Assembly: GCA_937921775.1 (NCBI GenBank)
Contig: CAKZUK010000123.1
Location: 1-50,444 of the forward strand
DNA length: 50,444 bases
Source of the DNA: an uncultured Saprospiraceae bacterium
GTDB taxonomy: Bacteria; Bacteroidota; Bacteroidia; Chitinophagales; Saprospiraceae
Reading direction: 5' to 3'
The position numbers were made by a program, and so were the translations under genes. Below the pieces are notes generated by a model, which did not search any database, was not told the origin of the DNA, and saw only the letters and a list, made by a program, of their open reading frames with translations. Below are positions 1-8,437 of this stretch, piece by piece (the stretch's first letter is position 1; the number at the start of each line of letters is the position of its first letter).

Positions 1-230
1 AAAAGGGGCTGTCTTATAAGTAAGAGAAAAAATCGAATGTCAAAACAATATTTGGAGAAAGAAAATAAATAGGTATCCGCTTACGGGTTTCCGGTATCAG
101 GCGAGCGTGAATGCTACTGTGTTCCCATTCGCCTGATACCGGAAACCTGATACCGGGTAGCAGAATAACGAAGTAGACAAATTTAATTCGGCCTATTTTT
201 TTGATTTAAATGTTATGAGACGGCCTCTTT
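1..230. mobile_element. MITE-like palindromic element (no coding capacity)
   Basis: The first 20 bases (AAAAGGGGCTGTCTTATAAG) are mirrored at 212-230, whose reverse complement is AAAGAGGCCGTCTCATAAC. Fifteen of 19 aligned positions match. These look like terminal inverted repeats of the GGCTGTCTCA type common at insertion-sequence and MITE ends. The unit is about 230 bp, has no convincing ORF, and holds a smaller perfect palindrome at 86-147. The left end coincides with the window edge, so the true boundary and any target duplication cannot be seen. It could also be a bidirectional terminator. A single similar end occurs at 25325-25344. Confidence 0.45.
86..147. repeat. perfect 19-bp inverted repeat with 24-bp centre
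   Basis: The left arm GGTTTCCGGTATCAGGCGA (86-104) is perfectly complementary to 129-147. The centre contains GTGAATGCTACTGTGTTC, which resembles the centres of palindromes at 9510-9660, 25253-25322 and 35261-35324 (CGTGAAT, GAATGC, ATTCGC). I read it as a member of the window-wide intergenic palindrome family. Confidence 0.6.
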
Positions 231-347
231 GTCTAGGTTTCTCTATAGAAGAGAAATAGATCAAAAATAAAGGAAGTCCATCTGGAAGTCTGAAAGGCCT
301 AAGTTCGAAACACGAAGATTGCGCTTTTACCTTACTAAAATAAAGAA

Positions 348-1019
348 TTATTCTCGTTTTTTTCGTCTCTTCCGCTTCCCCAACCAACCTGCAACATCCA
401 CATTAGGCAAATACCACTCATCTCCCATATCAATCAATGAAATTCGATCACGAGAATCGCGGCCTACATTCTGTTGACAAATCTCAATATAATCATCACC
501 AACTTTAGATACGATGGCTACGTGACCATAAGGATTCTCATCTTGCCCCTTAAAAACGATAATGTCTCGCTTCTTAGGTTTTGTCTTACTTGGATTGTGA
601 AATTGACGTAAATTTCTGGCAGCATTATAACCACCATCTATGATATACGGATCGTAGAAGTCCTTTGCATGTCCCCAGGGATCAGGCATCTTATGACGAA
701 GTCTGTCATAATAATAACGCTTTACAAATTCAACACACTGCCATTTAAGCCCGAGGTTGTAACCGTCTTCAGCAACGTGGCGGCCATAAGTTTCGCCAAC
801 GCCACCATTAAAATATACTGGAACCCCATGCAATTGGTCAATGACTACGCCCGGTGATAAATTACGGGTACGTTGCTTTTTCTTCTTCTTGCGTTTCTTT
901 TTAGTCTCTGACTGCTCCGTAGTTCCGCCACCTAATTGTCCTCTCTCATCCACAGAACCATTTTGGCATCCTAAAATCAGGACCAAACTCAACAACAATA
1001 GGTATTTTTTCAAATTCAT
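348..1019 (-). CDS. CHAP-domain amidase/peptidase lipoprotein
   Basis: This is probably a cell-wall or peptide amidase anchored to a membrane. Residues 1-18 are a lipoprotein signal with lipobox LILGC (Cys18). A strongly basic Lys/Arg linker follows at about 40-52, then a CHAP (NlpC/P60-like) domain at about 60-210. The catalytic Cys is in WQCVEF (Cys95) and the His in YGHVAIV (His166), with the usual spacing for the family. I start at the Met at 1019 because it begins the lipoprotein signal; a start at 1046 would add nine residues in front of it. The C-terminus is again a basic run (GKRKRRKKRE). The relatives I recognise are amidase-type CHAP proteins such as the glutathionylspermidine amidase domain. 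The exact substrate is unknown. It has no operon partner: the gene upstream is divergent and starts at 1228. Confidence 0.8.
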   Translation of the reverse strand: MNLKKYLLLLSLVLILGCQNGSVDERGQLGGGTTEQSETKKKRKKKKKQRTRNLSPGVVIDQLHGVPVYFNGGVGETYGRHVAEDGYNLGLKWQCVEFVKRYYYDRLRHKMPDPWGHAKDFYDPYIIDGGYNAARNLRQFHNPSKTKPKKRDIIVFKGQDENPYGHVAIVSKVGDDYIEICQQNVGRDSRDRISLIDMGDEWYLPNVDVAGWLGKRKRRKKRE

Positions 1020-1227
1020 AAAGGTTTTTTTTCCACTGTATCGCACTTCGATATTATATCAATAATTAAACCAATGTGATATAATTTATAGCTTGTTTCA
1101 GATGATAGACTCCACTGCTATTTGATGCTGCTATCATTTTTATTAAAATAGCTACCAAAAATAAAGTTTTTTCCTCCCGAATACCATTTACAACGACTTT
1201 ATTCTCAAATTTTGTACCTTTCCAGCC

Positions 1228-3090
1228 ATGTTTAAGCACAACATATTAAGTAAAGTATCGCTCTTCCTGCTAGCGCTTATTTTTATCATCTTTATGCATC
1301 GATATGCACGATGGGACAATAACATTATTGGAGGTGGAGATGGTTGGGGATATTATATGTATCTGCCTGCTTTGTTTATTCATGGTGACCTTGACGAAAT
1401 GAAAGAATCGATTCGGATTCGAAAATCATATCACTCTGGTTATCAAAGCTTGGACAAAGACCCTAAAATCATCGAAGAGGCTCCGATGCATGAAGGTGGC
1501 CGTCGGGTAATGAAGTATACGATTGGACTTTCGCTTTTATACATGCCTTTCTTTTTGCTAGCTCATTTTTTGGCGAGCATCAGCACTTATCCAGCAGATG
1601 GTTACTCTCAGATTTATATTTACGTCATGCATTGGTCGGTCATGTTTTTTGTATTGATGGGTTTTGCGCTATTGCGAAAAGTATTATTGCATTGGCTGAC
1701 GGATAAAATTGTTGCACTCACTTTACTACTGACGGGTATTGGAACTAACTTGTATTTCTTTATCGTCTATAATAGTACGATGGCACATGCCTATCTTTTC
1801 TTTTTGTATTGCCTACTGATTTATGCGACCCAAAAATTTTATTTGTCCAAGCAATCAAAACATGCCATACTGATAGGATTTGCCGCAGGTTTTATAACGC
1901 TTATTAGGCCAACAGAAATCATCTGCCTTGCTATCCCTCTATTCTGGGCGATTAACTCAATGGGGGATTTGAAAGGACGTTTTCGATTCATCCGTGAGCA
2001 ATCCAAATCGTACCTATTGAGTGTACTGACTTATATATTGGTCGGCTTACCGCAATTGATTTATTGGAAATGGGCTAGCGGCGATTGGTTGTATTATAGC
2101 TATCGAGATGAAGGTTTTGATTTTGCAAGTCCACATTTAATGGAAGGCTTATTTGGATTTAAAAATGGCTGGTTGGCTTATACTCCTTTAATGTATTTCG
2201 CATTAATAGGAATTTATTTCCTTTTCAGAAAACGTCATGAAGCTTTGCTCCCGATTCTGATATTTCTGCCCATTCAAATTTATATTACCTACAGTTGGTG
2301 GTGCTGGAATTATATTAATGGAATGGGATCCCGACCTATGGTAGAAACCTACGCCTTGCTCAGTATTCCTTTAGCTTTCTTTTTGCAAAAAGTATTTTCG
2401 TCTCACAAGCTTATAAAAGGAATCGTATCCATAATGCTTGTTTTTTTTGTTGGCCAAAATATGTTTCAAACAGAACAAATAAAACAAGGATTACTATGGG
2501 CGGAAACGTCAAATTGGGCTTTCTACAAAAGAAGCCTAGGTAAAACGAAACTAAACTATCTCGACCTAGTCACCTTTGATACCCAGCAAACACCACCAGA
2601 CGAATCAAGACTCAAATACCTCGGCACCATTTACGAAAATGACTTCGAAGATTCCTTAGACCTTTTCCATCAGAAAATTATTCTCGGTAACGATTCTCGC
2701 GTATTCCGACTCAACAACGAAAAGAAGTATAGTCCAGGAATGAAACTAAAAGTTGAAACCGTTCCCATGCTTCAGCCTGGCGATTGGCTAAAGGTCAGTG
2801 TCGACGCTATGCGAGAATATGAAGGAAACTTTATGTACAGAATGAGTGCCATTGTCGTTTCTATAAATCCCAAAAAGGAATGGGTATTAGCTCGAATAGA
2901 TAATAAACTAGGCAACCGCTTAGGAAACCTATGGTCCGGAAAAAATAATATATGGGACAATGTTTATCTTTGGGTGCAAATCCCTCCAAACATCCAAGCA
3001 AGCGATGAACTACAATGCTACATATGGAACAACCAAGCCGAAGAAATATTCATCGATAACCTAAAAGTAGAACTCCACCGAGAAGAATAA
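1228..3090 (+). CDS. multi-spanning membrane protein, possible GT-C-type glycosyltransferase
   Basis: A 620-residue protein with an N-terminal membrane segment (about 8-25) and roughly ten more hydrophobic segments up to about residue 420. A soluble C-terminal part of about 190 residues follows and looks beta-rich. The first loop carries GGGDGWGYYMYLPALF, an acidic residue shortly after the first membrane segment as in GT-C polyprenyl-phosphate-dependent glycosyltransferases (ArnT/PMT class). That resemblance is weak and is my inference. No transporter signature was recognised. It is followed after 56 bp by the GH20 hexosaminidase on the same strand, so the two may be co-transcribed and both concern surface sugars. 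Confidence 0.6.
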   Translation: MFKHNILSKVSLFLLALIFIIFMHRYARWDNNIIGGGDGWGYYMYLPALFIHGDLDEMKESIRIRKSYHSGYQSLDKDPKIIEEAPMHEGGRRVMKYTIGLSLLYMPFFLLAHFLASISTYPADGYSQIYIYVMHWSVMFFVLMGFALLRKVLLHWLTDKIVALTLLLTGIGTNLYFFIVYNSTMAHAYLFFLYCLLIYATQKFYLSKQSKHAILIGFAAGFITLIRPTEIICLAIPLFWAINSMGDLKGRFRFIREQSKSYLLSVLTYILVGLPQLIYWKWASGDWLYYSYRDEGFDFASPHLMEGLFGFKNGWLAYTPLMYFALIGIYFLFRKRHEALLPILIFLPIQIYITYSWWCWNYINGMGSRPMVETYALLSIPLAFFLQKVFSSHKLIKGIVSIMLVFFVGQNMFQTEQIKQGLLWAETSNWAFYKRSLGKTKLNYLDLVTFDTQQTPPDESRLKYLGTIYENDFEDSLDLFHQKIILGNDSRVFRLNNEKKYSPGMKLKVETVPMLQPGDWLKVSVDAMREYEGNFMYRMSAIVVSINPKKEWVLARIDNKLGNRLGNLWSGKNNIWDNVYLWVQIPPNIQASDELQCYIWNNQAEEIFIDNLKVELHREE

Positions 3091-3146
3091 ATACAAAGGA
3101 GTTCATTGCAAATAAGTCCGAATGAATTTCGGGAAAAAACAAAAAA

Positions 3147-5480
3147 ATGAAAAACCTAGCAAGTCTCCTTCTAGCTCTTAGCCTCCTAGTTTTCCTAAGC
3201 CTATCCGCCTGTACGGAGTCAGACAATAATAAATCCGATTCCCAAAAAGAAAATAGCTACAACCTCATTCCTCTCCCAGCTAAAATGATAGCCGCTACCG
3301 GAAAGTTTACGCTAAATTCCGACACTTACATCCTACTGGATGCGCCACGCAAAGAATGGAACAATGTAGCGATCCAACTAGGAGAAACACTAAATAGCGC
3401 AACTGGCCACAACTACAAAATCAAAGCCAGTGGCGAAACTAAAGATGCCATCCAAATACAAGAAGATAAAACCATCGTCAATCCAGAAGGGTATATCTTG
3501 GAAGTCAACGCATATGATGTCACCATTAGAGCCAGCAATCCCGCAGGTGCCTTTTACGCCATCCAAACGCTACGTCAGTTGATTCCAATCGCTGAAGGAA
3601 AACCGGCTAATAGCTATTTGCCTTGCGTGAAAATAGAAGACGAACCACGTTTCGTTTATCGTGGAATGCACCTCGATGTAGGTCGTCATTTTTTCGGCAA
3701 GGAAAAAATAAAAAAATATATAGACCTTCTAGCTATGCATAAAATGAATCGCTTCCATTGGCACCTCACCGAAGATCAAGGCTGGCGAATTGAAATTAAA
3801 AAATATCCAAAACTACAAGAGATTGCAGCTTACCGAAAAGAAACATTAGTTGGTCACTACAGCGATCAACCGCATCAATTTGATGGCAAAAAATACGGTG
3901 GATTTTATACCCAAGACGAAATCCGTGAAGTGGTTGCTTATGCAAAAGAACGTTTCATTACCATTATTCCAGAAATAGAAATGCCGGGTCACTCACAAGC
4001 TGCTCTAGCCGCTTATCCCGAGCTAGGATGTACGGATGGACCTTTTGAGGTAGCTACCAAATGGGGAGTCTTCGAAGAGGTGTACTGTCCAACCGAAACG
4101 ACCTTTGAATTTCTCGAAAATGTATTGACGGAAGTCATGGATTTATTTCCATCCAAGTACATTCATATTGGAGGAGATGAGTGCCCTAAGTCGCGCTGGA
4201 AGGAAAGCAAATTTTGCCAAAATTTAATCAAAGAAAAAGGACTGAAAGATGAGCATGGCTTGCAAAGTTATTTCATTGGCCGCATGGAAAAGTTTCTCAA
4301 TAAAAATGGTCGACAAATCATAGGTTGGGATGAAATATTAGAAGGTGGTTTGGCACCTAACGCAACGGTTATGTCCTGGCGTGGTGTAACAGGTGGCATC
4401 GAAGCTGCTAAACAAAAACATAATGTGATTATGACGCCGACTTCTAATTGTTATCTTGATTATTATCAATCTCGATCAGGCGATGAACCGCTCGCAATCG
4501 GAGGCTATCTTCCATTAAAGCAGGTCTATAATTACGAACCAATTCCTGAAGAATTAAATGCTGAAGAGGCAAAGTATATCCTTGGTGCGCAAGGCAACGT
4601 TTGGACGGAATACATGCCAACTTTTGAGCAGGTAGAATACATGGCTTTTCCACGTGGCATCGCTTTGGCAGAACTTACATGGTCGCCAAAAGCAAAACGT
4701 AATTACGAAGATTTTGCGAGCCGTCTAAGTCGCCACATGCCACATCTTGATGCCATGAAGGTAAACTACGCCAACCACCTTTTTGAAGTCAAAACAGATA
4801 TCACTGCGGCAAAAGAAGGCATCGCCGTTGCGCTAAGCACCCTAGCTACTGAATCCAAAATCTATTACACCTTAGATGGTAAAGAACCAGATGGGAATTC
4901 AACGCTTTATAGCGAAGCAATTAGCTTGACAAAAAATCAAACTTTAAAGGCTGCTGTTTATAGAAGTGGTAAACTATTAAGTCGTGTCAGTACTACCGAT
5001 TTTAATTTGCATTTAGCTACAGCCAAAAAAGTAAGTCTGGCCGCTGCACCACACCCAAGCTACGCCCTAGGTGGTAGCGAAGCCCTTGTCAATGGAGTCA
5101 TTGGTAGCGATGACCGCTATGGAGATGGCGAATGGTTGGGCTGGTCTGGAGAGGATTTCGAAGCCACCATAGACCTTGGAACGGAGCAAGAATTAAACAA
5201 TCTAAGCTTACGTTTCTACAGCGGAAATGGCCAATGGATCTATCTTCCAAAACGAGTGGAAGTTTCCCTTTCTTCCGACGGAAATATATTCAAAGCACTA
5301 ACTGCAAAAGATATTGAAACTAAGAGTACAGAGAGAGTAAGTATTGTAGAGCTGCCGCTAAAAGCTGCCAAAAGCCGCTACCTAAAAGTGAAAGCAAAAC
5401 GATATGGAATGATTCCCGATGGAGCTCAAGGTGCTGGCAATGAAGCTTGGCTTTTTGTAGACGAGATTGTTGTGGAGTGA
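3147..5480 (+). CDS. beta-N-acetylhexosaminidase, GH20 family, lipoprotein
   Basis: It removes terminal N-acetylhexosamine from chitin- or glycan-derived chains, probably at the cell surface or in the periplasm. The lipoprotein signal ends at LSACTE (Cys22). Residues about 40-165 match the GH20 N-terminal domain. The catalytic GH20 barrel spans about 168-520, with the hallmark HIGGDECPKSRW holding the substrate-assisting Asp344 and acid Glu345. FHWHLTEDQGWRIE and PEIEMPGHSQAAL are further family signatures. After about residue 560 there is a chitobiase-type C-terminal Ig-like segment (YYTLDGKEPDG), then an F5/8C (discoidin)-like module (about 640-777). Length and order are typical of Bacteroidota enzymes. 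The stop codon touches the 81-bp repeat array downstream. Confidence 0.95.
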   Translation: MKNLASLLLALSLLVFLSLSACTESDNNKSDSQKENSYNLIPLPAKMIAATGKFTLNSDTYILLDAPRKEWNNVAIQLGETLNSATGHNYKIKASGETKDAIQIQEDKTIVNPEGYILEVNAYDVTIRASNPAGAFYAIQTLRQLIPIAEGKPANSYLPCVKIEDEPRFVYRGMHLDVGRHFFGKEKIKKYIDLLAMHKMNRFHWHLTEDQGWRIEIKKYPKLQEIAAYRKETLVGHYSDQPHQFDGKKYGGFYTQDEIREVVAYAKERFITIIPEIEMPGHSQAALAAYPELGCTDGPFEVATKWGVFEEVYCPTETTFEFLENVLTEVMDLFPSKYIHIGGDECPKSRWKESKFCQNLIKEKGLKDEHGLQSYFIGRMEKFLNKNGRQIIGWDEILEGGLAPNATVMSWRGVTGGIEAAKQKHNVIMTPTSNCYLDYYQSRSGDEPLAIGGYLPLKQVYNYEPIPEELNAEEAKYILGAQGNVWTEYMPTFEQVEYMAFPRGIALAELTWSPKAKRNYEDFASRLSRHMPHLDAMKVNYANHLFEVKTDITAAKEGIAVALSTLATESKIYYTLDGKEPDGNSTLYSEAISLTKNQTLKAAVYRSGKLLSRVSTTDFNLHLATAKKVSLAAAPHPSYALGGSEALVNGVIGSDDRYGDGEWLGWSGEDFEATIDLGTEQELNNLSLRFYSGNGQWIYLPKRVEVSLSSDGNIFKALTAKDIETKSTERVSIVELPLKAAKSRYLKVKAKRYGMIPDGAQGAGNEAWLFVDEIVVE

Positions 5481-5766
5481 TGCTGGATGCTGGATGCAAG
5501 ATACTGGATGCTGGATGCCATCTAACGCGAGGGCTCCGCGTTCACTACGTTCGAGTGATCCAGCATCCAGCAACCTACATCCAGTACCTAGATAGATGCC
5601 ATCTAACGTGAGGGCTCCGCGTTCACTACGTTCGAGTGATCCAGCATCCAGCAACCTACATCCAGTACCTAGATAGATGTCATCTAACGCGAGGGCTCCG
5701 CGTTCACTACGTTGGAGTGATCCAGCATCCAGCAACCTACATCTCGTATCCAGTATCCAGCACCCA
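5481..5766. repeat. left copy of an 81-bp tandem array with TGCTGGATGC ends
   Basis: The array starts directly after the hexosaminidase stop codon with TGCTGGATGCTGGATGC. It holds three copies of an 81-bp unit; the marker TCTAACGCGAGGGC starts at 5521, 5602 (one base changed) and 5683. It ends in the reverse complement of the starting word (ATCCAGTATCCAGCA). Each unit contains a GC-rich core (CGAGGGCTCCGCG) followed by ACGTTCGAGTG. The unit length is 27 codons, so long open frames cross it on both strands; I consider these artefacts. An almost identical array lies at 6230-6511. Confidence 0.95.
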
Positions 5767-5856
5767 GAAAATGTTAAAGTTTGAAAATAGTGGATTCTAA
5801 TTTATGGAATTTTAGGTTTTTATGACGCTTATATATGTACCAGTTATAAAACAAAC

Positions 5857-6228
5857 ATGAGTTATAAAAAATTAGAGATTTGGAATTTAGCTAAAGAAGC
5901 ATCAATTGAAATTCATAAAATAACTATCAGGCATTTACCAAAGTTTGAATTTTATGAAACGGGATCCCAAATTAGAAGGTCTTCTAAGTCAGTAAGAGCA
6001 AACATAGTTGAAGGATATGGAAGAAGAAGATATAAAAGAGAGTTTATACGGTTTTTAATTTTTGCATTGTCTTCCAATGATGAGACTCTAGATCATTTAG
6101 AAACGCTATATGAAACAGAATCATTAAAAGACAAAGAGTTGTTTGAGAAAACAAAAACAAAAGTTGAACTCTTAGGAAAGAAACTAAATGTATTTATACA
6201 ATCAGTTGAAAAACACCATAGAACGTAG
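5857..6228 (+). CDS. four-helix-bundle protein (S23 / 23S rRNA intervening-sequence family, TIGR02436-like)
   Basis: A 123-residue all-helical protein of the family first found in 23S rRNA intervening sequences. It has the family features [12 protein letters not shown] near the N-terminus, then [19 protein letters not shown] and a final helical half ending in charged residues. The family forms a four-helix bundle homopentamer; a role in nucleic-acid binding is suggested for relatives but is not proven. The gene is not in an rRNA here. It lies between two direct copies of a 290-bp repeat array, with an 80-bp AT-rich leader and a stop codon that touches the right array. Whether it mobilises or maintains those repeats is inference. 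It is only distantly similar to the other family member at 37528. Confidence 0.9.
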   Translation: MSYKKLEIWNLAKEASIEIHKITIRHLPKFEFYETGSQIRRSSKSVRANIVEGYGRRRYKREFIRFLIFALSSNDETLDHLETLYETESLKDKELFEKTKTKVELLGKKLNVFIQSVEKHHRT

Positions 6229-6229
6229 A

Positions 6230-6511
6230 AGCTGGATGCTGGATGCAAGGTGCAAGATACTGGATGCTGGATGCTGGATGCCATCTAACGCGAGGGCTCC
6301 GCGTTCACTACGTTCGAGTGATCCAGCATCCAGCAACCTACATCCAGTACCTATATAGATGCCATCTAACGCGAGGGCTCCGCGTTCACTACGTTCGAGT
6401 GATCCAGCATCCAGCAACCTACATCCAGTACTTAGATAGATGCCATCTAACGCGAGGGCTCCGCGTTCACTACGTTCGAGTGATCCAGCATCTAACATCC
6501 AGCATCCAGCA
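6230..6511. repeat. right copy of the 81-bp tandem array
   Basis: Same layout and orientation as 5481-5766: TGCTGGATGC words, three 81-bp units (markers at 6284, 6365 and 6446), and closing ATCCAGCATCCAGCA at 6497-6511. The left end follows the four-helix-bundle stop codon. The right end supplies the stop codon of the convergent dcd gene, whose CTAG at 6513 belongs to the last word. Read with the left array, TGCTGGATGCTGGATGC at 5481 and its complement at 6497-6511 form terminal inverted repeats around the whole 1.03-kb unit. Confidence 0.95.
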
Positions 6512-6512
6512 T

Positions 6513-7049
6513 CTAGAAGACATTCTTCCACATCATAGACTCCACCGGCTTAATAGTCCGAGCATTATACTTAGCATTGCTCTTCTTATTGTAATAATTT
6601 TTGATATCACCTTCCACCATAAAGTAAATCAACTGCCCAATCGGCATCCCCGCATAAATGCGTACCGGTTGAACACAAGAAATCTCCAGCGTCCAAGTAT
6701 TACAAAAACCAACATCACCTTTTCCTGCAGTAGCATGAATGTCAATTCCAAGGCGACCAATACTAGATTTGCCTTCAAGGAAAGGAACGGTGTGATGGGT
6801 CTCCGTATATTCTTCGGTGACTCCGAGGTATAAAACCCCAGGTTGGATTACAAAACCTTCTTCAGGAATCAGAACTTCCTGAATCTCATTATGTTTGCGA
6901 GCATCTAGCTCATGATTTTCGTAAACCGCCAAATATTTACTGAGGTGTACATCATAAGAATTGGTGCCTAGGCAATCAGCTCGAAACGGCTCAATCACGA
7001 TTTTGCCATTATCAATGGCTTCCAGAATTTTATTATCAGATAAGATCAT
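6513..7049 (-). CDS. dcd: dCTP deaminase
   Basis: Deaminates dCTP to dUTP in pyrimidine deoxynucleotide synthesis; cytosolic homotrimer. The 178 residues show the Dcd/dUTPase fold. FRADCLGTNSYDVHLS is the N-terminal substrate loop, FLEGKSSIGRLGIDIHATAG is the nucleotide-binding motif, and NTWTLEI holds the catalytic Glu that dUTPases lack. PVRIYAGMPIGQL is also characteristic. Full length. It is convergent with the four-helix-bundle gene, and its stop codon is part of the repeat array. The PPTase gene begins divergently 90 bp upstream. Confidence 0.95.
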   Translation of the reverse strand: MILSDNKILEAIDNGKIVIEPFRADCLGTNSYDVHLSKYLAVYENHELDARKHNEIQEVLIPEEGFVIQPGVLYLGVTEEYTETHHTVPFLEGKSSIGRLGIDIHATAGKGDVGFCNTWTLEISCVQPVRIYAGMPIGQLIYFMVEGDIKNYYNKKSNAKYNARTIKPVESMMWKNVF

Positions 7050-7138
7050 AGCGCAAAATTAATTTGCTTGGAGAATATTCCTTAATTTACGGCTGTTTAT
7101 TTTGAGAGTTTTTATAAAAGAGCTAATAAATTCAATAA

Positions 7139-7801
7139 ATGCCATTACTCATACATCGAAATATTATAGGTGAAGGCGAAATCGGCCTGTGGAAGATAGA
7201 GGAAGAGGAAAGCTTTTTTGCAGAAAAGCTGCAACTGGCGTATTCAGAAAAGCAACAGATTGATCTGATGAAAGGTCACCGTAGGGTAGAGTGGTATGCG
7301 AGTCGTTATCTTCTGCATATCATGTCAGGCAGAAAGAAGCGGGGAGTTTGCCTCAAAGATGAATTTGGGAAACCTTTTTTATTGGATTCTTTATTTGATA
7401 TTTCCATCAGTCATTCACGGGAATTGGCTTCGGTGATAGCAGCACCTTGCTCGGTAGGCATTGATATACAGCGGATCGTTGAAAAGATAGAGAGCATTGC
7501 ACACAAATACATGCGTGAAGAAGAAATGGCAAGCTTAAAGGATGAAAGCAGAATAAATCATCTCCACGTTTATTGGGGCGCCAAAGAATGCCTATACAAA
7601 GCCTACGGCCAAAAGAAACTAGACTTCAGAGAACATATTTTCATAAATCCTTTTGAATACGATGTTACTAATGGAACCTGTACGGGTTATGTGATGAAGG
7701 GAGAACGTACCTTCCAATTCAAATTACATTACGAAGTTATCAATGAAGAATACATTCTAGTCTATGCGCTAGAAGACAACGGCGACCAAAGACTAGCCTA
7801 A
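7139..7801 (+). CDS. 4'-phosphopantetheinyl transferase superfamily protein
   Basis: Transfers phosphopantetheine from CoA to a carrier-protein serine. The Sfp/HetI-type signature is present: VGIDIQRI with Asp109 as magnesium ligand, and WGAKECLYKAYG with Trp146, Lys149 and Glu150. SISHSRE is the usual upstream His-containing motif. At 220 residues it has the pseudo-dimeric Sfp length rather than the short AcpS length. No biosynthetic cluster is nearby, so it may be the general carrier-protein activator or serve a distant polyketide/lipid pathway. The start is the first ATG after an AT-rich leader. Confidence 0.88.
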   Translation: MPLLIHRNIIGEGEIGLWKIEEEESFFAEKLQLAYSEKQQIDLMKGHRRVEWYASRYLLHIMSGRKKRGVCLKDEFGKPFLLDSLFDISISHSRELASVIAAPCSVGIDIQRIVEKIESIAHKYMREEEMASLKDESRINHLHVYWGAKECLYKAYGQKKLDFREHIFINPFEYDVTNGTCTGYVMKGERTFQFKLHYEVINEEYILVYALEDNGDQRLA

Positions 7802-7895
7802 GAAACAAGCTAATTAATCACATACTAATAAATAACTCCTTTGGGCTAAAACTCGAATATGCCCGATTGAAATTTGAGGGAGAAAAAAAATAAAA

Positions 7896-8381
7896 ATGAA
7901 GTTCATACTAGGAATGCTAACCGGCATCATCATCACCGCCTTACTGTTTCTATTCTTTCTCAAGAAGCAAGCAAACAAGGAGGCACTTATTGCAAACGAT
8001 AATATAGAAGTCGCTAGCGAACCTTCTGCCAAGTTGACCAATGGATTTATCCAGTTTTACGATCGCTTCCATTCGGATAGCGTATACCAAATGGAACACA
8101 TCGTTTTCCCTTTAGAAGGTATTCCCGCACGTTTAGAAGATGGTATCGTCCCCGAGGGTTTTGCTTGGCAAAAAGAAACTTGGAAACTCCACAAATTATT
8201 TGATGGTAGTGATGGTAAGTTTGTACAAACACTAGATGAAGTTGGTAATGCGCTAGTTATCGACCAAATTAAAGATACAGCAGGAGACTATGGAATGCAA
8301 CGTCGTTTTGCGAAGATGGGAGACGAGTGGTTCTTAATTTATTATGCGGGAATTAATGCCCTTATGAAAGAAGAAGAATAA
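7896..8381 (+). CDS. small membrane-anchored protein, DUF4348-like
   Basis: A 161-residue protein with one N-terminal hydrophobic segment (residues 3-22) followed by KK, so probably anchored with the rest outside the cytoplasm. The soluble part has FYDRFHSDSVYQMEHIVFPLEG, then a predicted mixed alpha/beta domain ending DEWFLIYYAGIN. This resembles the small lipoprotein-like DUF4348 family of Bacteroidota, but the match is from memory of the pattern. No catalytic motif is visible. It is followed by a bidirectional terminator and convergent hldD. Confidence 0.7.
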   Translation: MKFILGMLTGIIITALLFLFFLKKQANKEALIANDNIEVASEPSAKLTNGFIQFYDRFHSDSVYQMEHIVFPLEGIPARLEDGIVPEGFAWQKETWKLHKLFDGSDGKFVQTLDEVGNALVIDQIKDTAGDYGMQRRFAKMGDEWFLIYYAGINALMKEEE

Positions 8382-8411
8382 AAACAGTCTGAAAAGTACT
8401 ATCGTCAATAT

Positions 8412-8430
8412 CTAGGGGCCATGCCCCTAG
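8412..8430. terminator. perfect palindrome between convergent genes
   Basis: CTAGGGGC (8412-8419), loop CAT, GCCCCTAG (8423-8430). It lies 30 bp after the small anchored-protein gene and 7 bp before the hldD stop, so it can serve both strands. There is no long T run, so it may act with other features. Confidence 0.5.
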
Positions 8431-8437
8431 ATCGCCC

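Noticed and set aside
193..387. 64-aa minus-strand frame near the window start
   Set aside because: It overlaps the right end of the MITE-like unit and the 3' end of the CHAP gene and has no recognisable features.
5382..5735. Long minus-strand open frame across the left 81-bp array (and similar frames at 6202-6531 minus and 6243-6833 plus)
   Set aside because: The repeat unit is 27 codons long, so frames stay open by chance on both strands. The translated repeats have no family resemblance and one frame runs antisense through dcd.
5857..6228. 23S rRNA intervening sequence
   Set aside because: The protein family fits, but no rRNA sequence flanks the gene; both sides are repeat arrays and protein genes.
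5481..6511. CRISPR-like array
   Set aside because: Units are contiguous 81-bp copies without unique spacers, only three per array, and no cas genes are present.
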